Shown one piece after another: positions 26,762 to 36,084 of a DNA stretch of 64,000 bases. How positions within the stretch are numbered: position 1 is the first letter of the stretch; every line of letters begins with the position of its first letter. The DNA is from Flavobacterium cauense R2A-7. Its GTDB lineage: Bacteria > Bacteroidota > Bacteroidia > Flavobacteriales > Flavobacteriaceae. A program made the translations under genes and the position numbers. The notes beneath the pieces were generated by a model, which worked only from the letters and a program-made list of their open reading frames with translations, was not told the origin of the DNA and did not search any database. The stretch is taken from positions 210,739 to 274,738 of the forward strand of contig NZ_AVBI01000016.1 of NCBI RefSeq assembly GCF_000498475.1, written 5' to 3'.

Positions 26762-28774
26762 TTAATTTTTGATGATTTTACCGGAAGATTTTTTGCCTAA
26801 ATCGTTTTCAAGAACGATAACATAGGTGCCGGTTTTTAATTCCTGGACAGAAATCGAGTTGTCTGGAACGCTGGTTTTTTTGATGATTTTTCCGGTTATG
26901 TCGTAAATCGTAACGGTTTTTATTTTTTCATTTGGATTTGCGGTATTGAATCGGATAAAGTCATTTGCAGGATTCGGATACATGGTGAAATTACCCAAAT
27001 TGTTTTCCGCTACAGCAAGCGTACTACCTTCAATAACGGTTAAAGCTTGATTGGAAGTAGGGTTGACTATAGTGTCAACTACACCCGAAGGCCAAATGAT
27101 TACCACTTGGGTGATTTGTGTTTCCGTTCCCAGTCCGAAATGAGTGTTTAAGGTGCTCATGTTTCTAAAACCATCACCGCTTCTCACATCTCTGATTTGT
27201 TTGCCCCAAGCGCCATAAATTTCGACGCGGGCACCAATACCGTTACTGTTGCTTTGTATGCCTTTCAGGTTAATTTTAATCCAATTATTTGCATTTGGAT
27301 TGTTGTAGTAAATAGTGCTTCCGTTTTGAACGTCCAGAAAACCATCGTTATTCAAATCGCCAATTGGCCCGTTGGTTGGAGCAACAGAATACGGGGTGAA
27401 AGTCATGTTTCCGTTGTTAATCATTATTGCGTTTCCGGCTCCGAAAACATCTACAAAACCATCGTTGTTGAAGTCATGCGCCACATGCTCGATTCCCATG
27501 GAGGCAAACGTATCGTATCCGGAACCGGCTGTTACGTCCGTGAAGGTTCCGTTACCGTTATTTTTCATTAGTTTGTGCATGCCGTTTGCATTGGAACTGG
27601 CTCCTACAAGCGCGTCCATATCGCCATCATTGTCGAAATCACCCCAAGCGGAAGACCATGTCTGAACCGGATCGGCCATGTTTGCGGCGACACTTACATT
27701 GGTAAAAGTTCCGTTACCATTATTGCGGTGTAGTTCGTTAATATTGGCCGTGGTGACACCGCCTCTGCATTTTGCGATGAACAGATCGGAATCACCATCG
27801 TTGTCATAATCCACCCAAATAGAACCGTAGTTGCCTCCTTCGGTATGATCGCCTAAACCACCCTGATTGAAGTTTAAGATGCCACTTCCGTTGTTTAGGA
27901 AATAAACGTTTGGATCTACATCATGACAAACAAAAGCATCTAGATTTCCGTCTTTGTTAATATCCGTGAAATTGGAACGCTGGCAAAAAATGTATTGGGC
28001 AAAATTCACCGAATTATAAGTAGTTCCGCTGCTCGCCGATTGTAAAAAGGTAGCGCCGTTTCCGCCACCCAAAAGCAAATCATTAAAGCCATCTTTGTTG
28101 TAATCGCCGGCAGCAATGCTCCATGAAGGCAGATTGGTAACTCCGGAAACGGGTATGTTTACAGTTGTAAAACCCGGTGAACCTACGTTTTTCTTTAAAA
28201 TCTGTAGTTGTGTTGCGCTTACCGAAACGATATCGTCCAGATTATCTCCATTCATATCAACCACACAATTGTTATAGGTACCCGAGAGTGAAACCGTTTG
28301 AGAAGAAAAAGAAATTACCGGAATAACCAAAGGCTGTTCAATCAGATCAAAAGTGAATCCGGAAGCATTCCAGCGGTTGTCAAAAGCAATATAATAGGTA
28401 GTACCGGCTGTAACATTGAAAGTAGCGATGGATAAATAACCGTTCCCGATAATTCCGCCATCGTCATCACCAGAGACACAGCTTAAGGCAGCACAACCAC
28501 CGGTATACACATTGAAACGGGTGTCTTTGCCGGAATTGATGGCTAAATCAGTTGTTATGGTAACGGTGTAATTGCTTGTTGGGGTATAAGTATACCATTC
28601 GCTCAGGGTTGCATTGGTTGTATTTGGTCCGCATAAGATAGTGATGGGAGTCGGACCGTCAATTACACTTACAATATGGCTTCCTGCGGTTATCGGAAGT
28701 GCCGTGGCACAAGTGTTTTGTGCGTTGGTTACCCAAGAGGTAATTCCAAGAATAAGTAGGGTAATTTTTTTCAT
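26762..28774 (-). CDS. T9SS-secreted FG-GAP/VCBS repeat protein with ASPIC/UnbV domain
   Basis: A 670-residue secreted protein: signal peptide, an N-terminal beta domain (residues 20-150, with an AFDNRWNASGFTFDL end), then at least six FG-GAP/VCBS calcium-binding blade repeats (for example AGDYNKDGFNDLLLGGGN, VDYDNDGDSDLFIAKCRG, GDFDNDGDMDALVG), an ASPIC/UnbV region (GIGARVEIYGAWGKQIRDVR, VVIIWPSGVVD), and a T9SS tail (FTMYPNPANDFIRF). It probably forms a calcium-bound beta-propeller on the cell surface. It lies 36 bp downstream of the diheme cytochrome gene. Confidence 0.9.
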   Translation of the reverse strand: MKKITLLILGITSWVTNAQNTCATALPITAGSHIVSVIDGPTPITILCGPNTTNATLSEWYTYTPTSNYTVTITTDLAINSGKDTRFNVYTGGCAALSCVSGDDDGGIIGNGYLSIATFNVTAGTTYYIAFDNRWNASGFTFDLIEQPLVIPVISFSSQTVSLSGTYNNCVVDMNGDNLDDIVSVSATQLQILKKNVGSPGFTTVNIPVSGVTNLPSWSIAAGDYNKDGFNDLLLGGGNGATFLQSASSGTTYNSVNFAQYIFCQRSNFTDINKDGNLDAFVCHDVDPNVYFLNNGSGILNFNQGGLGDHTEGGNYGSIWVDYDNDGDSDLFIAKCRGGVTTANINELHRNNGNGTFTNVSVAANMADPVQTWSSAWGDFDNDGDMDALVGASSNANGMHKLMKNNGNGTFTDVTAGSGYDTFASMGIEHVAHDFNNDGFVDVFGAGNAIMINNGNMTFTPYSVAPTNGPIGDLNNDGFLDVQNGSTIYYNNPNANNWIKINLKGIQSNSNGIGARVEIYGAWGKQIRDVRSGDGFRNMSTLNTHFGLGTETQITQVVIIWPSGVVDTIVNPTSNQALTVIEGSTLAVAENNLGNFTMYPNPANDFIRFNTANPNEKIKTVTIYDITGKIIKKTSVPDNSISVQELKTGTYVIVLENDLGKKSSGKIIKN

Positions 28775-28809
28775 AGGCGTATGCTTTGTGTTGGTTTGTT
28801 TTTTATGAT

Positions 28810-29922
28810 TTAGTTGCAGGCAGGTGTTAAGGAGTTAATCCATTGTTCAATGAGCTGCAATCCTTCTTCATGAACAATTGTTCTTCCCAATAGCGGCATT
28901 CTGGTGGCTTCATTTACAGAACTCATTCTGAAATGCATTACCGAACGCTGTGCATTTCCTTTGTTGACAATATGGGTTAATGAATTATCAATGTTTTCCT
29001 GTGGTGCAACACATACTCCCAAATTAGTAGGATCGGCAGTTTCACTAAAAGCAAAACGCATCGGTCGGTAATCACAATGGCTGTTGGTTGCATGGCAATG
29101 GGCACAATTGGCATCTATGTAGGAACGCACTCTTGTTTCCAAAGGCTTAGATGTGTCTTTCCAATTAACGGTACTTACTATATTGCTCGGATAACTTTCC
29201 AAATATCCTTCTTCTTTCCATTTTGCCAATTGATTTGTGGAGCCGTTGGTATAATTGTAATTGAAATTCAGACTTTGAGGTTTTGGTCCTATTGGAATCG
29301 GTTTTTCGTTTGATTTATGGCAGGTAAGACATTCTGTTCCAGAAGGGATGCGGTAATTCGAGGATTTTATCACATCATTTTCATCCTTCCACGAAATAGG
29401 GAAGTAACTGCCGGCCAAATCAAGGTACGCTTCTGTTTGGTCATTATTCCAAACATAGTTTGCGAAAATCCAGATGTCTTTTAGGTTTTCGTCAACACCT
29501 TTTTTAATCATCACACGGGTTTCGATAATGCGAGTAGTGTTTGCCGGTTGTACGTTTTCGTAATAAAATGTTTTTATTAAAGCTGTTCCTGTTGGGAATT
29601 TCAAAATCTTTCCATCGCCATCGTAAGTTGCTTTTACGCCTGAAGGCATCCATACGAAACGTTTTTTGTGTGCGTAATCGGTGAATAATTGACTCGCGGG
29701 TTCGTAAGGAAGTACTTTGTAGGAAGGGGTCTGATTTTTTAACGTTCCTTCAAAGAACTTATAATCAGAAAGTTTTGGGTACGGAACCTGAGTGATGTCC
29801 AATACAACGGGTGAAACAGGTGTGTATTCTTCTGTTTCATCATTGGTATTGCAGGCTATTATTGTTGTCAGCGCCAGTATTAAAAGGAAACCTGATAATT
29901 TTAGTAGGTATTTTTGTTGCAT
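28810..29922 (-). CDS. SO2930-family diheme c-type cytochrome lipoprotein
   Basis: A 370-residue protein with lipobox (TTIIACNTND) and two heme-c motifs: CLTCH in IPSGTECLTCHKSNEK near residue 200 and CAHCH in IDANCAHCHATNSHCDYRP near residue 275. The SEPxLF-like start (KLSDYKFFEGTLKNQTPSYKVLPYEPAS), RFVWMPSG and the C-terminal RMPLLGRTIVHEEGLQLIEQW match SO2930-family cytochromes. These are periplasmic or surface electron carriers of unknown partner. It is co-oriented with the FG-GAP protein gene. Confidence 0.88.
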   Translation of the reverse strand: MQQKYLLKLSGFLLILALTTIIACNTNDETEEYTPVSPVVLDITQVPYPKLSDYKFFEGTLKNQTPSYKVLPYEPASQLFTDYAHKKRFVWMPSGVKATYDGDGKILKFPTGTALIKTFYYENVQPANTTRIIETRVMIKKGVDENLKDIWIFANYVWNNDQTEAYLDLAGSYFPISWKDENDVIKSSNYRIPSGTECLTCHKSNEKPIPIGPKPQSLNFNYNYTNGSTNQLAKWKEEGYLESYPSNIVSTVNWKDTSKPLETRVRSYIDANCAHCHATNSHCDYRPMRFAFSETADPTNLGVCVAPQENIDNSLTHIVNKGNAQRSVMHFRMSSVNEATRMPLLGRTIVHEEGLQLIEQWINSLTPACN

Positions 29923-30018
29923 ATTTATTATATAATTTAAGTCAATGCTTTCAAATATATAATAAATTTATCTTTTTTATGGGTTATTGTGGTTTATTAA
30001 TAAAATATTTTAAAAATG

Positions 30019-30561
30019 TTATAATTCTAATTTTACATTAAAAGCTTCAAGGTTTTTGAGTGCTTCTGCAGAAGAATAATCAAAAGTGTTTTCAATTGCT
30101 TTGTATTCTTTCTTGCTGTTCATTCTTCGAACTGATTCATAAAATCGACGCACTTCTTCCGGATTGGAGAGGATCAATGTTGGAACGGGAACAGAATTTC
30201 CGCTATTGTCTTTGGCAACCATGGTAAAATAGGAAGAATTGCAATGCTTCACTTTTCCGGTCTGTATGTTTTCGGACGTCACTCGAATACCTACCACCAT
30301 CGACGTTTTTCCAACGTAATTCACAGAGGCTTTTAGGGTTACAAGTTCGCCCACCTCAATTGGATTTAAAAAATCAACCGTATCCACAGATGCTGTCACA
30401 CAATATTTTCCCGAATATTTAGACGCCGAGGCAAACGCAATCTGATCCATAAGGGAAAGAATGTAACCTCCATGAATTTTTCCGCTGAAATTCGAATGCG
30501 ACGGCAGCATTAATTCGGATAAAGTGATTTTTGAGGCACTTACTTTTTTGAAATTTTCCAT
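30019..30561 (-). CDS. acyl-CoA thioesterase (hot-dog fold)
   Basis: A 180-residue cytoplasmic thioesterase of the YciA/Acot type. The hot-dog core is seen in SELMLPSHSNFSGKIHGGYILSLMDQIAFASASKYSG, with the HGG motif at the helix start, followed by VTASVDTVDFLNPIEVGELV and KTSMVVGIRVTSENIQTG. The ATG at 30561 gives the family start MENFKKVSASKITLSEL; the upstream frame overlaps the preceding gene. It ends a three-gene operon with rmuC. Confidence 0.88.
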   Translation of the reverse strand: MENFKKVSASKITLSELMLPSHSNFSGKIHGGYILSLMDQIAFASASKYSGKYCVTASVDTVDFLNPIEVGELVTLKASVNYVGKTSMVVGIRVTSENIQTGKVKHCNSSYFTMVAKDNSGNSVPVPTLILSNPEEVRRFYESVRRMNSKKEYKAIENTFDYSSAEALKNLEAFNVKLEL

Positions 30562-30566
30562 AGTTT

Positions 30567-30932
30567 CTATTTGTTGAAATGTGGTGAATTTTCCAATTGC
30601 ACGTCTGTTATGAAATATTTTGTATCGCCCCACCATGGAAACGTTCGAAGTCGTTCCACATAAGTGACTTTTACATATTTCCCCTGATAATTTACCAAGT
30701 CGTCAATAACGTTTTGATCTTTGTCCAATACCGAAAAACTGAAAATCTGAGCACCGGAAATTCCTTGGCTCATTTCGCCTTCCCAGGTCTTTACGATAAA
30801 TCCTTTTCGGCTGATTTTGATTAGTTCACCAGCGCGCACACCATCACTGTAAGGAATATAATAGATGTAGGCAAAATAGGTAACGAACATTAAGACTAAT
30901 GCCAGTAAACCAAATAAAAGGTATTTTTTCAT
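30567..30932 (-). CDS. membrane-anchored hypothetical protein in the rmuC operon
   Basis: A 121-residue protein with one N-terminal membrane segment (LFGLLALVLMFVTYFAYIYYI) and a small beta-rich soluble domain (SDGVRAGELIKISRKGFIVKTWEGEMSQG, then VNYQGKYVKVTYVERLRTFPWWGDTKYFITDVQL). The YSDGVRAG and KTWEGEM block looks family-conserved, as the composition is highly constrained, but I cannot name a function. It is 6 bp downstream of rmuC and 5 bp upstream of the thioesterase. Confidence 0.7.
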   Translation of the reverse strand: MKKYLLFGLLALVLMFVTYFAYIYYIPYSDGVRAGELIKISRKGFIVKTWEGEMSQGISGAQIFSFSVLDKDQNVIDDLVNYQGKYVKVTYVERLRTFPWWGDTKYFITDVQLENSPHFNK

Positions 30933-30938
30933 AAAACG

Positions 30939-32309
30939 TTAATTTTCGGTTGTATGTTCTTTTTCGAGAGCACGGTTAAGAATGTTTTCGGGTAGGGATT
31001 TTTTTGCTTTGGCTCCCATCTTTTTTAGTTTTTCCACACTGGTTACAAGGTTTCCTTTGCCTTCTACCAATTTGTTCATGGCGTTGCCGTACTCGCTTTT
31101 TGCCTCGTCCATTTTTTTGCCAATTTTAACCAAATCAGACACGAAGCCTTCAAATTTATCGTATAATGCTCCTGCCTGACGTGCTATTTCATAGGCGTTT
31201 TCCTGTTGTTTCTGGTTGGTCCACATACTGTCGATGGTTCGCAAAGTAGCCAATAGTGTGGATGGTGTTACGATTACGATGTTTTTTTCAAAAGCTTTGT
31301 TGTATAAAGTGTTGTCTTCGTTTAGTGCTAATGCAAATGCCGGTTCCATCGGAATAAATAACAATACAAAATCCGGACTTTCAATCTGATATAAATCATG
31401 GTAGTTCTTACCGCTTAACTGCTCGACATGACGTTTGATGGAATTTACATGTTCTTTTAAAAAAGCGGTTTTGTTTTCTTCGTCTTCTTCATTAATGAAA
31501 CGCTCATAAGCAGTTAAAGAAACTTTGGAATCGACAATCATTTTCTTACCGTCCGGAAGATTGATGACTACATCGGGTTGCACACGCGAACCGTCTTCGG
31601 TAACGAAACTTTGCTGTACTTCGTATTCACGGCCTTTCTCCAAGCCCGATTTTTCCAGTACACGTTCTAAAATCAATTCGCCCCAATTGCCCTGCATTTT
31701 ACTGTCGCCTTTTAATGCTTTGGTAAGATTCAGCGTTTCTTTACTCATCTGTTCGTTCATTTCGCGTAAACCTAAAATCTGCTGACGTAAAGCGGCGTGA
31801 TAATCGATACTTTCTTTGTGTGTGTCTTCAACTTTCTTTTCAAATAACTGTATTTTGTCCTGTAAAGGCGTCAGGATGTTTTTCAGTTGTTCTTTGTTTT
31901 GCTCTGTGAATTTATTTGTTTTTTCTTCCAGAATCTTATTGGCCAGATTTTCGAATTCCTTGGTGAATTTCTCCTGAAGCTGGTTCACTTCTTCTTTTTG
32001 TTCTTTGTTTCGTTCCCACAGGTTTTCGAAATCGGTTTCTTTTTTGGACAACTGAATCGCTAAGGCATCTTTTTCATTGCGAATGGTTTCTTTTTCGTTA
32101 TGCAACTGTTGGAGTTGTTTTTCGAAAGTAGCACGTTCAAGTTGAAACTGTTGTTTGTGTTGTTCGATTTGCGATAAAAGGCCGTTAATGCGTTCTTCCA
32201 ACCCGGATTTTTCGGATTGTGATTTGGCAGAAAAAAGGATTTTACCAATGAAAATGCCTATTCCCAAGGCAATGATAAATGCGGCTAATACTAAAAGGGT
32301 TTGCGACAT
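30939..32309 (-). CDS. rmuC: DNA recombination protein RmuC
   Basis: A 456-residue protein: one N-terminal membrane segment (residues 5-25), a long coiled coil from about 30 to 190, and the RmuC nuclease-like core with KGDSKMQGNWGELILERVLEKSGLEKG, VQPDVVINLPDGKKMIVDSKVSLTAYE and FVLLFIPMEPAFALAL. The D-x-K region (IVDSKV) fits a PD-(D/E)xK fold. RmuC limits inversions at short inverted repeats. It heads the three-gene operon. Confidence 0.94.
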   Translation of the reverse strand: MSQTLLVLAAFIIALGIGIFIGKILFSAKSQSEKSGLEERINGLLSQIEQHKQQFQLERATFEKQLQQLHNEKETIRNEKDALAIQLSKKETDFENLWERNKEQKEEVNQLQEKFTKEFENLANKILEEKTNKFTEQNKEQLKNILTPLQDKIQLFEKKVEDTHKESIDYHAALRQQILGLREMNEQMSKETLNLTKALKGDSKMQGNWGELILERVLEKSGLEKGREYEVQQSFVTEDGSRVQPDVVINLPDGKKMIVDSKVSLTAYERFINEEDEENKTAFLKEHVNSIKRHVEQLSGKNYHDLYQIESPDFVLLFIPMEPAFALALNEDNTLYNKAFEKNIVIVTPSTLLATLRTIDSMWTNQKQQENAYEIARQAGALYDKFEGFVSDLVKIGKKMDEAKSEYGNAMNKLVEGKGNLVTSVEKLKKMGAKAKKSLPENILNRALEKEHTTEN

Positions 32310-32440
32310 GGATATATGATTTGTTTAATAGTGTAAATGTAGTAAAAAAAAGAAATGGCTTTGTGATGATTTATTGTAGTGAAAATAAACCGCTGCATCA
32401 ATTGACTGTTTTATATAAAACGCCTTGTTGCTGTGTGGAT

Positions 32441-32827
32441 TTACTTTGTTTTTTCGTTGTTTTGGTGTCTATATTTTTCTGCTGCAAACACAATGGCAAT
32501 CCCTATTATGTATGTCAGCAAATCAAGCCAGGAAAATGAAGTTCCTATAACGGTTCTGGCTAGTTTTGACTTTTCTAAATTCAGTTTTTCAACAATATTT
32601 AAAAATTGAAGGAATTCTATGGTAAAAGCAAAGGCTAAAACGAAAAAAGCAGCTGTTCTCACCTTTAAGTTAAAAAACGATTTTACAAAACAATAAAGTA
32701 ATATAACAACCAATACATCACCTAAATAGGGTCTTATAAAACGGTCATGAACAAATAAGGCGATTAGGATTTCTGTGATAAAAAGGGCAACAGTAAATGC
32801 TAAATAAAGTGGGTTGAATTTCAGCAT
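32441..32827 (-). CDS. DUF2809 family membrane protein
   Basis: A 128-residue protein with four hydrophobic segments. The FNPLYLAFTVALFITEILIALFVHDRFIRPYLGDVLVVILLY start, AFFVLAFAFTIEFLQFLNIVEKL and GTSFSWLDLLTYIIGI are characteristic of DUF2809, a family of unknown function. It starts 1 bp after the MFS gene stop and probably shares its transcript. Confidence 0.85.
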   Translation of the reverse strand: MLKFNPLYLAFTVALFITEILIALFVHDRFIRPYLGDVLVVILLYCFVKSFFNLKVRTAAFFVLAFAFTIEFLQFLNIVEKLNLEKSKLARTVIGTSFSWLDLLTYIIGIAIVFAAEKYRHQNNEKTK

Positions 32828-32828
32828 T

Positions 32829-34004
32829 TTAATGAGTATTGTCAGGTTTTGGTATTCCGATAAAATAAACGATTACGATTACGGTTATGCAGGCAGTAGT
32901 AATAAATGCTGTTGTGGCACCAAACCGAAACCAAATAATTCCGGTTAAGGAGCTGGCCAACATGGTAGCGATACTTTGTAATCCTGAAAATGTTCCAATA
33001 GCAGTGGCTGTATCTTTTTTGTCGGTGATGTTTGAAATCCATGCTTTTGAAATGCCTTCGGTTGCTGCAGAATAGATGCCGTATAAAGCAAAAAGACCAA
33101 AGAAGAGATACTGGTTAACACTCATGGCCATTCCGAAATAAACGCTTGCAAATAAAATGAGTCCGGAGATGAAAATTGTTTTCAGTCCTACTTTATCGGC
33201 AAGTATTCCAAGTGGAAAGGCAAACAGTGCATAGATGAGGTTGTAAAAAATGTACATCCCGATTACCATTGCATCGTCAAGTCCGCTTTCTTTTGCTTTT
33301 AGCAGCAGAAAAACATCCGAACTGTTAAATAATGTAAACAGCAGTAAACCGGCAACCAATTTGCGGTAAGGAGTCGGACTGGCTTTCCAATACTGCAGAA
33401 AGGAAAAAAAAGAAACCTTTGTTTTTTCTTTGTCGGAAACCCTTGTTTTGTCCTTTAGTAAGAAAGATGCGGCGACAGCGAAAAGGCCGGGAATGAAAGC
33501 GACATAAAAAAGTGTTTTGTAATCCTGAGGATAATAATACAGATACAGCAATGCTAAAGCCGGACCGAAAACGGCTCCCAAAGTATCCATGGAGCGATGG
33601 AATCCGAAAATCTTTCCTTTGGTTTGCGGCGTTGCTTCATCGGAAAGCATGGCGTCTCGGGCTCCTGTTCGGATGCCTTTGCCAAAACGATCGATGGTTC
33701 GAGCCAGAAAAATCCATACCGGAAAGGTAAAAACAGCCATCATGGGTCTTGATAAAGAGCTGAACGCATAACCAATCCGAACAAAAGGAACACGCTTGCC
33801 TGAATTGTCGGAAAGTTTACCGAAATATCCTTTACTCAATCCGGCAGTAGCCTCGGCAATTCCTTCCAATACTCCGATCAGAACTATTGAAAAGCCAATT
33901 GATTTGAGGTAAATAGGCATTACAGGATACAGCATTTCACTTGCTATGTCCGTAAAAAGACTAATTATGGACAGAATCCAAATGGTTCGGGTAATGTATT
34001 TCAA
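32829..34004 (-). CDS. MFS transporter
   Basis: A 391-residue major facilitator with about 12 hydrophobic segments. The first-half motif A is seen as GYFGKLSDNSGKRVPFVRIGY between TM2 and TM3, with RTIDRFGKGIRTGARDAMLSD later and LADKVGLKT at the equivalent second-half loop. The intracellular DRFGKGIRTGARDAML block is found in a Bacteroidota/proteobacterial MFS subgroup of unknown substrate. It is co-transcribed with the DUF2809 gene. Confidence 0.85.
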   Translation of the reverse strand: MKYITRTIWILSIISLFTDIASEMLYPVMPIYLKSIGFSIVLIGVLEGIAEATAGLSKGYFGKLSDNSGKRVPFVRIGYAFSSLSRPMMAVFTFPVWIFLARTIDRFGKGIRTGARDAMLSDEATPQTKGKIFGFHRSMDTLGAVFGPALALLYLYYYPQDYKTLFYVAFIPGLFAVAASFLLKDKTRVSDKEKTKVSFFSFLQYWKASPTPYRKLVAGLLLFTLFNSSDVFLLLKAKESGLDDAMVIGMYIFYNLIYALFAFPLGILADKVGLKTIFISGLILFASVYFGMAMSVNQYLFFGLFALYGIYSAATEGISKAWISNITDKKDTATAIGTFSGLQSIATMLASSLTGIIWFRFGATTAFITTACITVIVIVYFIGIPKPDNTH

Positions 34005-34036
34005 GATTTTTCAGGTATTTACGGAAAACTTTTCAG

Positions 34037-35404
34037 TCAGCGTTTTACAAACTTAAGAATATGATTTTGTTTTTCCGATACGATGTGTGCAATATACATT
34101 CCGTTTTGAAGGTCATGGATGTTGATTTGTGAAGTGTTTCCTGTTTGCTCTTTGATTTTTTTTCCCACAGTATCAAATAAGGTAATTTTTTCAATAGTGT
34201 TGTTTTCGTAATTAATGATAGAAATTACATCGCTGGCGGGGTTCGGATATAGGATGAAAGGCCTGCTTTGACTGAAATTTTCGGTGGATAAATTTGCGCA
34301 GAAAACCGAAGTGGGGATATTTCGGTGATTGTTGGATCCGATACCTAATCTGCCGTCTGTATTGTAACCCCAAGCCCATAAATCGGTGTTTGAATTCACG
34401 CCAATGGTATGTTGATAGGATAGGGCAATGTCTGTCCAATTGCTTGAAGTTCCTACCGAAACAGGGATGCTGCTGTGGGTGTTTGTGCCATTTCCCAATT
34501 GACCAAAGCTGTTGTATCCCCAAGCCCATAAGGTTCCGTTGGTTTTTATGGCTACTGTATGGTAACCTCCGGCATTAACATTCTGCCAATCTGAATCAGT
34601 ACCAATTTGGGTTGGAACAGCTTTATTTGTTAAGGTGCCATCTCCTAATTGACCATAGGCATTCCATCCCCAAGCCCATAAAGTGCCATTTTGTTTAATG
34701 CCGGTTGTATGCAGATAGCCTTCGTTAATCTCCAGCCAGTCGGTGTCGGTCCCGATTCGTACCGGTGTGATTCTGTATGTAATAGTACCGTCTCCTAATT
34801 TTCCGTTGGTGTTGTCTCCCCACGCCCATAACGAACCATTGGTTTTAATAGCAAAAGAATTACTGTTGCCTGCGGCTACGGATAACCAGTCAGTGTCGGT
34901 TCCAATTTGTACCGGATGGTTTTTGTTTATGGTTGTGCCATCGCCAAGTGCTCCATAAGAATTGCTTCCCCAAGCCCATAGAGTGCCGTCAGTTTTAATG
35001 GCCAATGTGTGGTTGGCACCACCGGAAGCAGTTTTCCAATTTGTTTCCGTATTCATTTGAATGGGGATATACAAATCAATATCAGTTCCGTTGCCCAATT
35101 GTCCTTCGTTGTTACCGCCCCAGGACCATAACGTATTGTTCTGTTTGATGGCAACCATATGACTGTAGCCTGAAGAGACTGTTTTCCAATCTGTGTCTGA
35201 AGAGATTAAAACAGGGGCGTTACGGTTAGTGGTAGTGCCATCTCCTAATTGTCCCCGGCCGTTAAAGCCCCAGGTCCATAGCGTGCCATCTTCTTTAATT
35301 GCTGCGGATTGGCCGTTTTTAGCTGATATTTTTTCCCAACATTGAGTGCTTGCAATAGTGTTCCAGAGCAGGAATACAGATATAAAAAGTAGCTTTTTTT
35401 TCAT
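34037..35404 (-). CDS. T9SS-secreted RCC1-repeat protein
   Basis: A 455-residue protein with signal peptide (MKKKLLFISVFLLWNTIAST), seven RCC1-like blades with the GTLWAWGxNxxGQLGDGT core (residues about 45-365), and a T9SS tail (ILYPNPASDVISI, then LQNGMYIAHIV). The blades should close a seven-bladed propeller exposed at the cell surface. An ATG three codons further upstream (35413) is an equally open start; MKKK is preferred as the normal signal start. Ligand unknown. Confidence 0.9.
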   Translation of the reverse strand: MKKKLLFISVFLLWNTIASTQCWEKISAKNGQSAAIKEDGTLWTWGFNGRGQLGDGTTTNRNAPVLISSDTDWKTVSSGYSHMVAIKQNNTLWSWGGNNEGQLGNGTDIDLYIPIQMNTETNWKTASGGANHTLAIKTDGTLWAWGSNSYGALGDGTTINKNHPVQIGTDTDWLSVAAGNSNSFAIKTNGSLWAWGDNTNGKLGDGTITYRITPVRIGTDTDWLEINEGYLHTTGIKQNGTLWAWGWNAYGQLGDGTLTNKAVPTQIGTDSDWQNVNAGGYHTVAIKTNGTLWAWGYNSFGQLGNGTNTHSSIPVSVGTSSNWTDIALSYQHTIGVNSNTDLWAWGYNTDGRLGIGSNNHRNIPTSVFCANLSTENFSQSRPFILYPNPASDVISIINYENNTIEKITLFDTVGKKIKEQTGNTSQINIHDLQNGMYIAHIVSEKQNHILKFVKR

Positions 35405-35413
35405 AAGCAGCAT

Positions 35414-35674
35414 TTATTGAATTTAAAAATTCTTCCTCTTCATCTTAATGAGATGTTTTTTATTGAAAAAAACGGTCTCATAGTATATTGGTAAATTAAA
35501 TACAATTTAGCGAAAAAACAAATAAAGTTTTATTAAATTAACATTATTTATGTGTTTAACTTTAAGTTTAAAACATTTTATGAAAAATATGTTAAAAAAA
35601 TCTATTTTGATTATTTTTGATGTAAAATGTTGATTTTTAGTTGTTTGTATTGAAAATATTTGTAACTTTACTGA
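35414..35674. other. AT-rich intergenic stretch without gene
   Basis: The 5' flank of the RCC1 gene is a 260-bp AT-rich run with no open frame, repeat or hairpin that I can support. The first small-RNA promoter candidate lies at its right edge (TTG 35641-35643, 19 bp, TAACTTTA 35663-35670). Confidence 0.5.
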
Positions 35675-35811
35675 ACGGTTTTTGATTTGTTATTTGAATT
35701 TATTCATCCGTGAAAAGAGAATCTATTCGAGAGTCGTTTCAACTAAAATAGTGAAAGGATAATAGTAAATCAGAATACTGTAGAGAGGCCTGTTAAAAGG
35801 CCTCTTTTTTT
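35675..35811 (+). ncRNA. candidate small RNA 1
   Basis: No protein frame is present. A promoter-like pair (TTG 35641-35643 and TAACTTTA 35663-35670, 19 bp apart; last base off consensus) precedes about 137 nt ending in a strong terminator: AGAGGCC 35784-35790 pairs with GGCCTCT 35799-35805 and eight T follow. There is no upstream gene on this strand that the terminator could serve, since the RCC1 gene runs the other way. The boundaries are estimates. Confidence 0.5.
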
Positions 35812-35865
35812 GTTTTAAAAGGATAATTTCTAAAGCGTATCGAAATATTTCGTAAATTTGAGTTG

Positions 35866-36008
35866 AGGTTTCGATTAGTTATTGAATAGATCCAAGCACA
35901 ACCGCAAAAGAGTATTCAGTCGTAAGTTCTGCCTACATTGAAAGGTATTTTGAATTAGACGTAATGAATCAAAACTTCGATAGGAGGTCTAACGGGCCTC
36001 CTTTTTTT
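35866..36008 (+). ncRNA. candidate small RNA 2
   Basis: A TAAATTTG box (35853-35860, full match to TAnnTTTG) precedes about 143 nt without a frame, ending in AGGAGGTC / GGCCTCCT (35982-35989 with 35995-36002) and a T run. Internal pieces (AGTCGT, TGAAAGG and the GGCCTC terminator arm) recur in the same order in candidate 1, so the two may be diverged copies. It lies 75 bp upstream of the HMA-AraC regulator gene. Confidence 0.5.
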
Positions 36009-36084
36009 ATTTTGAAAACCTTTTATTTTGAGTTGTCTTTTACATAAGAAGCCAATAAAAATAATTTATCGAAATTAAGCAAAA

